Below, piece by piece: positions 1 through 4,287 of a DNA stretch of 9,026 nucleotides. The notes beneath the pieces are model-generated. The model made no database searches and was not told where the DNA came from. It was given only the letters and a program-made list of their open reading frames with translations. The DNA comes from Bacteroidales bacterium (GTDB lineage: Bacteria > Bacteroidota > Bacteroidia > Bacteroidales > Muribaculaceae): NCBI GenBank assembly GCA_019416425.1, contig DXXK01000098.1, positions 1-9,026 on the forward strand. Direction: 5' to 3'. Position numbers and translations under genes: made by a program. The stretch's first letter is position 1; the number at the start of each line of letters is the position of its first letter.

Positions 1-45
1 ATATTGGCTAAGTTCATAGGTGAATAAGACGTCACGAACCGCATA

Positions 46-81
46 AAAGATGCCCGGTCATTGATTTGGCCGGGCATCTTT
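46..81 (-). terminator. Intrinsic terminator of the GT2 glycosyltransferase gene
   Basis: A perfect 12-bp inverted repeat (arms 46-57 and 70-81, loop 12 nt) lies 21 bp past the stop codon of the minus-strand glycosyltransferase gene. Read on the minus strand, the GC-rich hairpin is followed by a run of four T, then ATGC. The T-run is short but the stem is strong. On the plus strand the stem is followed by only TTTC, so it should act mainly on the minus strand. Part of this element (48-66) is repeated exactly, inverted, inside the neighbouring methyltransferase gene. Confidence 0.8.
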
Positions 82-101
82 CACTATCAAACATTTGGAG
101 A

Positions 102-827
102 TTATATCTTTCCGAAGATTGCCTTGAGGCGGAGCGAGATCACACCGAAGATTGCCTCGCTGAAAATAGAGGAGTTCATCTTGCTGGTTCCCAGACGGCG
201 GTTCACAAAAATAATCGGCACCTCGACAATCTTGAACTTGCGTCGATAGACCTTGAATTTCATCTCAATCTGGAATGCATATCCCTTGAACTGGATGTTA
301 TCGAGATTCAAAGCCTCGAGTACCTTGCGAGTATAGCAAACGAAACCTGCAGTAGAGTCACGCAGCTTCATTCTGGTTACAAAGCGAACATACATTGAGG
401 CGAAATAGGACATCAACACACGCCCCATGGGCCAGTTGACTACATTCACACCGGTGATGTAACGAGAGCCGACACTCATATCCGCGCCACGGTCCTTGCA
501 TTCATGGTACAGACGCGGCAGATCCTCGGGATTATGCGAGAAATCGGCATCCATCTCGATGATATATCCATATCCACGCGCCAAGGCCCATTTGAATCCA
601 TGAATATAGGCAGTTCCCAGACCCAGCTTACCGGCGCGCGTCTCCATATGCACACGTCCAGTATATTGATCGATTTTGGTACGTACCGCGTCCTGAGTCC
701 CATCCGGGGACGCATCGTCGATCACCAACACATCGAAATGATCAGGCAGCTGCATCACAGCGTCGATTATATTCGAAATATTCTCTATTTCATTATATGT
801 CGGTATTATTACCAGCGCGTCACTCAT
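102..827 (-). CDS. Polyprenol-phosphate mannosyltransferase-like GT2 glycosyltransferase
   Basis: A 241-residue family 2 glycosyltransferase of the DPM1 (dolichol/polyprenol-phosphate mannose synthase) type. Such enzymes transfer a sugar from a nucleotide sugar to a polyprenyl phosphate at the cytoplasmic face of the membrane, giving lipid-linked donors for later glycosylation. Visible motifs are IPTYNE (8-13), the nucleotide-binding DDASPDGT (37-44), the metal-binding DADFSHNP (93-100), GSRY (120-123), DSTAGF (157-162) and the C-terminal R-x4-SKM (211-217). There is no C-terminal pair of membrane helices, so this is the short soluble or peripheral form. The start (ATG at 827) sits just ahead of the first beta strand of the GT-A fold. 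It follows the methyltransferase gene by 103 bp, in which a separate -7 box is visible, and ends in a strong hairpin. Mannose is the usual sugar in the family; the actual sugar cannot be read from the sequence. No adjacent gene suggests the acceptor pathway. Confidence 0.92.
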   Translation of the reverse strand: MSDALVIIPTYNEIENISNIIDAVMQLPDHFDVLVIDDASPDGTQDAVRTKIDQYTGRVHMETRAGKLGLGTAYIHGFKWALARGYGYIIEMDADFSHNPEDLPRLYHECKDRGADMSVGSRYITGVNVVNWPMGRVLMSYFASMYVRFVTRMKLRDSTAGFVCYTRKVLEALNLDNIQFKGYAFQIEMKFKVYRRKFKIVEVPIIFVNRRLGTSKMNSSIFSEAIFGVISLRLKAIFGKI

Positions 828-878
828 AATCGTCTAAATATAGAGAGTCGGGTAGAAAGCTTCCCCGATTCCTTATTA

Positions 879-914
879 CAATGCAAATTTAGTGAAAAAT
901 TTCAAATTGCATTG
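879..914 (-). promoter_or_regulatory. Putative -7 box overlapped by an imperfect palindrome, upstream of GT2 gene
   Basis: On the minus strand, 891-884 reads TAAATTTG, an exact match to the Bacteroides -7 consensus TAnnTTTG, about 57 nt before the ATG at 827. I cannot find a -33 TTTG at the usual 19-21 bp spacing; the nearest TTTG (906-903) is only 11 bp away. The -7 box overlaps one half of an inverted repeat, CAATGCAA (879-886) and TTGCATTG (907-914), eight perfect base pairs plus three more after a one-base bulge. No T-run follows on the minus strand, so it is not an obvious terminator for the gene ending at 931. It could be an operator or an mRNA hairpin. Confidence 0.4.
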
Positions 915-930
915 ACTTTTATATAAAAAA

Positions 931-2154
931 TTAGACGTTATCGACTAACATAAGCAGTTTTTTGCCTGGTTTTGCAGACGTGGCAATCAATGACCGGGCA
1001 TCTCCCTCGAGAATCCTGTATTTTCGGCGAAGCTCGTCTGCAGTGACAGGATACCTGCTCGACACCACACGCAGGTGCTCGCCCTGTAGTGCCTTAGCCT
1101 CCTTACCACTGATTATTCTAATGATTATATTGATTCGTCCGGGGAAATCGGGATACAGGGTGTTGGATATGAACAGTTCAGCGTCTGGCGACAGAGCCCT
1201 GATGTCTGGAAACGCATCACATATCAGAGGAGTGCATCTTAACTTACGCATGCCCGGACCTGCCTCATATAGATATCTTCCGACAACTATATCATCGGCA
1301 TCGGCAATATGTGGCGTACCGACATATGAATAATCCGTATCGAACCGATACCTAACGTTTACGTCTCCTATCGGGAATCCGGAGGCATCAGCAATATCAA
1401 CAACACTGATAGTATCTTTTGCAATAGACTTAGATATATGTATCAGGACTTCCTTGACCTCACCTCGATAGGATACAATCTCGATGATCCATTTGCGATT
1501 GAATGGTCGGAGGTCATGGATTGTCTGCGATATGTCAAGAAGAGGGGAGGCTTTGATTAGGATATCGGCAGCATGACCTGAAAGCATATCCATATTGTCA
1601 ATGACATTAGGCAGTGAATCCTGTAGCTTGAAAATACGTCTTCCATCGGTATCACGTCGTGCGGGATCGATGAAGAGCCAGTCATATCGCACTCCCGGGT
1701 TATCCCGAAGGAATTGTATGCTGTCAATCGCGTAGACATTGAGACTTCCCAATCCAAGTTCCTTGGCGTTCCGACCAAGAACCTCAGCCCTATGGGGATT
1801 CATTTCGAATGCATCGACTTGATTGTCCTGCAAGGCGATTGTCATTGCGTCGATTCCGAGGCCCGCTGTAAGGTCGGCCACACGCTTTCCGGCTCCGACC
1901 AAGCGTGCATGATGAAGGCTTACGGCTTGATTGGAGGCCTGCTCGGAAGCCTGAAGGGATGGGAATCTAAAACAATCGAGTGCAAGAAACCATGGAATCT
2001 TACGAGCAGACTTTCGACGAGCCTCAATCTGCATAACAGCATCATCGAAATCAAAATCCATTCTTGATCTCTTGGACGCATAAGTCAACCGCAACACCGC
2101 TGGATCGGCATTGGCATTGTCGCGTATAAACTTCCAGTATTCCGAATCATTCAT
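931..2154 (-). CDS. Class I SAM-dependent methyltransferase with THUMP-like domain (PG_1098-type)
   Basis: A 407-residue class I methyltransferase of the Bacteroidota family with a C-terminal THUMP-like region, seen in P. gingivalis PG_1098. Visible are EQASNQAVSLHHA (71-83), the SAM-binding motif I DLTAGLGIDAMTIA (94-107), the acidic end of strand 2 (FEMNPHRAEVLGRNA, 116-130), FIDPARRD (161-168) in the motif IV position, and a basic C-terminal part (350-400). The IDPAR motif resembles that of RNA or other nucleic-acid methyltransferases, but the substrate of this family is not known to me, so I do not assign one. I chose the ATG at 2154. The reading frame stays open up to 2223, but that extension crosses a terminator hairpin and a perfect promoter whose start point falls at about 2154, so the mRNA is probably leaderless. 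Bases 985-1003, encoding DARSLI (385-390), are an exact inverted copy of part of the downstream gene's terminator. Confidence 0.88.
   Translation of the reverse strand: MNDSEYWKFIRDNANADPAVLRLTYASKRSRMDFDFDDAVMQIEARRKSARKIPWFLALDCFRFPSLQASEQASNQAVSLHHARLVGAGKRVADLTAGLGIDAMTIALQDNQVDAFEMNPHRAEVLGRNAKELGLGSLNVYAIDSIQFLRDNPGVRYDWLFIDPARRDTDGRRIFKLQDSLPNVIDNMDMLSGHAADILIKASPLLDISQTIHDLRPFNRKWIIEIVSYRGEVKEVLIHISKSIAKDTISVVDIADASGFPIGDVNVRYRFDTDYSYVGTPHIADADDIVVGRYLYEAGPGMRKLRCTPLICDAFPDIRALSPDAELFISNTLYPDFPGRINIIIRIISGKEAKALQGEHLRVVSSRYPVTADELRRKYRILEGDARSLIATSAKPGKKLLMLVDNV
985..1003. repeat. 19-bp exact inverted copy of positions 48-66
   Basis: The 19 bases at 985-1003 are the exact reverse complement of 48-66. 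The outer copy covers the loop and much of one arm of the glycosyltransferase terminator; the inner copy lies in the coding end of the methyltransferase gene (residues 385-390, DARSLI). The match stops at once on both sides (positions 984 and 1004 differ). The two copies flank the glycosyltransferase gene. Both genes are transcribed leftward, so the methyltransferase mRNA segment is perfectly complementary to the loop plus 3' arm of the glycosyltransferase terminator. Confidence 0.75.
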
Positions 2155-2158
2155 GTGA

Positions 2159-2189
2159 CAAAAATACACATTATCCGTCAGACTACAAA
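2159..2189 (-). promoter_or_regulatory. Bacteroides-type promoter of the THUMP-like methyltransferase gene
   Basis: On the minus strand, a -33 TTTG (2189-2186) is separated by 19 bp from a -7 TATTTTTG (2166-2159), an exact match to TAnnTTTG. The last G of the -7 box is only four bases before the ATG at 2154. Because transcription in Bacteroides starts roughly 4-8 bases past this box, the mRNA is expected to begin at or near the A of the start codon. The -33 box lies inside the T-rich tail of the preceding gene's terminator. Confidence 0.75.
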
Positions 2190-2215
2190 AACAAAGCCCT
2201 CGCAAGCGAGGGCTT
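2186..2215 (-). terminator. Intrinsic terminator of the ECF sigma factor gene
   Basis: A 9-bp perfect stem (2207-2215 with 2194-2202, GC-rich core CCCTCG/CGAGGG) with a 4-nt loop. It is followed on the minus strand by a T-rich tract, TTTGTTTTTG (the first T's are shared with the stem end), that reaches 2186. It lies about 95 nt past the sigma factor stop codon. This is a classic rho-independent terminator for minus-strand transcription. On the plus strand no T-run follows. Confidence 0.85.
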
Positions 2216-2244
2216 AGACACAAACATTTAAAACTTTGGCTTAT

Positions 2245-2288
2245 CTCATGACTAATGCGTCAGGGTGTAACGACGCCTTTATGATGAG
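2245..2288. other. Nested inverted repeats in the sigma factor 3' region
   Basis: Between the sigma factor stop and its terminator, CTCAT (2245-2249) pairs with ATGAG (2284-2288), and inside it GCGTC (2257-2261) pairs with GACGC (2272-2276). The two stems are separated by 7 nt on each side, a symmetrical internal loop. This gives a possible two-storey hairpin in the 3' untranslated region. It has no T-run of its own. It could be an mRNA-stabilising structure, part of a 3'-derived small RNA, or chance. Confidence 0.25.
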
Positions 2289-2309
2289 TGATGGGGGTAA
2301 GTCGACGGA

Positions 2310-2816
2310 TTATCTGTAATCCTTGAGCTGCTTGCGCAATGTCTTGCGTGCAAAGAAGATACGACTCTTAACAGTACCAAGAGGGAGATTCATGGCTTCT
2401 GCGATCTCGTTGTACTTATAGCTGGCTACGAACATGTTGAACGGGATGCGATAGTCATCGCTGAATGAGTTGAGGGCAACCGAGATTTCCTTGACCGCGT
2501 ACGATCCTTCGGGGGTACTTAATCCTGAATCCTGTGAGACGTTCAGGTGATAGAGGTCTTCAGTCTGATCGATTACCGTAGCCTTACGGACATTCTGACG
2601 GTAATTGTTGATGAAGATGTTGCGCATGATGGTGAAGATCCATCCCTTGAAGTTGACGTTGTCAACATACTTGTCCTCGTTGTCGAGGGCCTTCAGAGTT
2701 GTGTCCTGCAAGAGATCCTGTGCTTGCTCTCGGTTCGATGTGAGCTGATACGCGAAGTTCAGCAGATTGTTTTGCAGTCCCAGCAGCCTGGTCTGGAAGG
2801 AATCGTGGGATTTCAT
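2310..2816 (-). CDS. ECF-type RNA polymerase sigma factor
   Basis: A 168-residue extracytoplasmic-function sigma factor, normal length for the family. Region 2 spans about 15-78: the region 2.1-2.2 helices (FAYQLTSNREQAQDLLQDTTLKAL, 21-44) that bind core RNA polymerase, then FKGWIFTIMRNIFINNYR (56-73), region 2.3-2.4, which contacts the -10 DNA. A linker (79-110) is followed by region 4 (111-166) with the helix-turn-helix NEIAEAMNLPLGTVKSRIFFARKTLRKQL (136-164), which reads the -35 element. The start at 2816 begins directly before the first helix of region 2. ECF sigma factors usually sit next to a membrane anti-sigma factor. None is present: upstream is a divergent helicase and downstream a methyltransferase with its own promoter. 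It may therefore be controlled by transcription level or by an unlinked partner. It has a leader of about 100 nt with an inverted repeat close to the start codon, and its own terminator. Its regulon cannot be deduced here. Confidence 0.93.
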   Translation of the reverse strand: MKSHDSFQTRLLGLQNNLLNFAYQLTSNREQAQDLLQDTTLKALDNEDKYVDNVNFKGWIFTIMRNIFINNYRQNVRKATVIDQTEDLYHLNVSQDSGLSTPEGSYAVKEISVALNSFSDDYRIPFNMFVASYKYNEIAEAMNLPLGTVKSRIFFARKTLRKQLKDYR

Positions 2817-2821
2817 AAGCT

Positions 2822-2854
2822 TGTTGTTTTATAATGTTTATTAATGAAACAACA
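2822..2854 (-). promoter_or_regulatory. Inverted repeat just upstream of the sigma factor start codon
   Basis: Eight-bp perfect arms TGTTGTTT (2822-2829) and AAACAACA (2847-2854) with a 17-nt AT-rich loop end five bases before the sigma factor ATG (2816). In the mRNA this could form a hairpin over the ribosome entry region; in DNA it could be an operator. A one-mismatch -7-like sequence, TACTGTTG (2857-2850 on the minus strand), overlaps the outer arm. The stem is AU-rich and so not very stable. Confidence 0.35.
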
Positions 2855-2872
2855 GTAAGCATGATTTTGTTC

Positions 2873-2888
2873 ATAATAATAATAATAT
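2873..2888. repeat. (ATA)5 trinucleotide repeat in the sigma/helicase intergenic region
   Basis: Five uninterrupted ATA units plus one T between the divergent sigma factor and helicase genes. If the sigma promoter is at 2930-2923, the repeat lies in the sigma factor leader. It is short for a slippage-prone tract and may simply reflect high AT content. Confidence 0.6.
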
Positions 2889-2922
2889 CCAGGATTTTTT
2901 GAGTAAACATTATATAGCCTTG

Positions 2923-2930
2923 CAAAATTA
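2923..2930 (-). promoter_or_regulatory. Putative -7 box for the ECF sigma factor gene
   Basis: The minus strand at 2930-2923 reads TAATTTTG, an exact TAnnTTTG match. It would give a start near 2918 and a leader of about 100 nt. No -33 TTTG is visible at 19-21 bp, so the promoter would be weak or activator-dependent. It lies back to back with, and does not overlap, the helicase promoter. Confidence 0.4.
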
Positions 2931-2948
2931 CCGTATAATATGTAGATT

Positions 2949-2980
2949 TTTGGCTAATAGAGGAGTTTTTACTAATTTTG
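2949..2980 (+). promoter_or_regulatory. Bacteroides-type promoter of the DEAD-box helicase gene
   Basis: A -33 TTTG (2949-2952), a 20-bp spacer and a -7 TAATTTTG (2973-2980) match the Bacteroides consensus exactly in both boxes and in spacing. The ATG at 2989 starts nine bases after the last G, so the leader is expected to be only zero to about five nucleotides. The promoter also decides the start codon: it lies inside the longer open frame that begins with the ATG at 2899. Confidence 0.8.
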
Positions 2981-2988
2981 TAGTCGTT

Positions 2989-4287
2989 ATGAGATTTGAC
3001 GAATTACTGACAAACGATTCCGTATTGGATGGATTGTGGGACATGCATTTCGACGAGTGCACCCCGATTCAGGAACAGACCATACCTCCGGTCCTGGAAG
3101 GACGCGATGTCCTGGCGTGCGCGCAGACCGGCACTGGCAAGACGGCTGCGTATCTGCTTCCGGTAATCAACGAGCTGGCCGAGGGTGGATTCCCGGAAAA
3201 TGCAGTGAACTGCGTTGTAATGGCCCCTACGCGCGAGCTGGCCCAACAGATTGACCGTCAGCTTCAAGGCTTTGCCTATTTCATGCCTGTCAGCAGTATT
3301 GCAGTATATGGCGGCACAGACGGCTATACCTACGACCAGCAGCGCAAATCCCTTAAGATGGGTGCGGACGTGGTGATAGCTACCCCGGGACGGCTGCTGG
3401 CTCACCTAAGCATGGGGTATGTGGATTTATCAAAAGTGTCGTTCTTTATCCTTGACGAGGCCGATCGTATGCTTGATATGGGATTCTACGACGACATCAT
3501 GCAGATATTCTCGCATATGCCCAAGGAAACTCAGGTCCTGATGTTTTCAGCGACGATGCCGCCGAAAATTCAACAGATGGCCAAGAAGATATTGAAGAAT
3601 CCTATCGAGATCAAACTTGCCGTGTCGAAACCGGCGGAAAAGATTCAGCAATCGGCCTATATTTGCTATGAAACCCAGAAGATGCCGTTATTGAAACGAA
3701 TCTTCAAGGAACAACCTCCGCAAAGAGTAATAGTCTTCTCCGGATCGAAACTGAAGGTCAAGAATCTTGCCCGTGAGTTTAGACGTATGCCGTTCAAGGT
3801 TGCCGAGATGCATTCCGATCTTGACCAGACGGCCCGAGATAACGTGATGCTGGACTTCAAAGCCGGCAAAACCCAGGTAATCATAGCAACAGACATACTG
3901 TCGCGAGGAATAGACATAGACGACATCGAGATGGTCATCAATTACGATGTGCCGCATGATGCCGAGGATTATATTCACCGAATAGGCCGTACCGCAAGAG
4001 CCAACCGCGATGGCCGGGCCGTGACATTCGTAGCTCCGGAGGAAGCGTTTAGGCTGAAACGTATCGAGAAACTACTGGAAAAGGAGGTGCCTCGTGAGGA
4101 GATCCCGGCAGAATTCGGTGATTCTCCCAAACTAAGCCAAGGAAATGAGGGCCGTAAGAGTCGCGGACGTGGACGAAAAGACCGCGGCCATAGAAATGAC
4201 CGCGGCCGTTCTCGTCGTAAATCTAATCAATCTGCCAAATCATCCAATAACGCGAAGTCCAAGACTTCCGAAGCAAATCCGACATAA
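2989..4287 (+). CDS. DEAD-box ATP-dependent RNA helicase (RhlE-like)
   Basis: A 432-residue DEAD-box helicase, expected to unwind RNA duplexes in ribosome assembly or RNA turnover in the cytoplasm. All core motifs are visible: Q motif (F3 and TPIQEQ, 25-30), motif I AQTGTGKT (45-52), Ia PTRELA (80-85), GG (108-109), Ib TPGR (132-135), II DEAD (156-159), III SAT (187-189), IV VIVFSGSK (247-254), V ATDILSRGID (300-309) and VI HRIGRTAR (330-337). After the core comes a basic, Arg/Gly- and Ser-rich disordered tail (about 386-432), typical of RNA-binding extensions. The ATG at 2989 is preferred over the in-frame ATG at 2899 because a perfect promoter lies between them and the family normally begins with the Q-motif helix. 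The last 20 or so codons overlap the end of lon on the other strand; I see no terminator of its own. Confidence 0.95.
   Translation: MRFDELLTNDSVLDGLWDMHFDECTPIQEQTIPPVLEGRDVLACAQTGTGKTAAYLLPVINELAEGGFPENAVNCVVMAPTRELAQQIDRQLQGFAYFMPVSSIAVYGGTDGYTYDQQRKSLKMGADVVIATPGRLLAHLSMGYVDLSKVSFFILDEADRMLDMGFYDDIMQIFSHMPKETQVLMFSATMPPKIQQMAKKILKNPIEIKLAVSKPAEKIQQSAYICYETQKMPLLKRIFKEQPPQRVIVFSGSKLKVKNLAREFRRMPFKVAEMHSDLDQTARDNVMLDFKAGKTQVIIATDILSRGIDIDDIEMVINYDVPHDAEDYIHRIGRTARANRDGRAVTFVAPEEAFRLKRIEKLLEKEVPREEIPAEFGDSPKLSQGNEGRKSRGRGRKDRGHRNDRGRSRRKSNQSAKSSNNAKSKTSEANPT

Noticed and set aside
2155..2223. N-terminal extension of the methyltransferase from the ATG at 2223
   Set aside because: It would translate the sigma factor terminator hairpin and the methyltransferase promoter, and the extra residues (Cys- and Leu-rich) do not look like a domain.
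102..2816. Sigma factor, methyltransferase and glycosyltransferase as a single operon
   Set aside because: A strong terminator and a perfect new promoter separate the first two genes, and a 103-bp gap with its own -7 box separates the last two.
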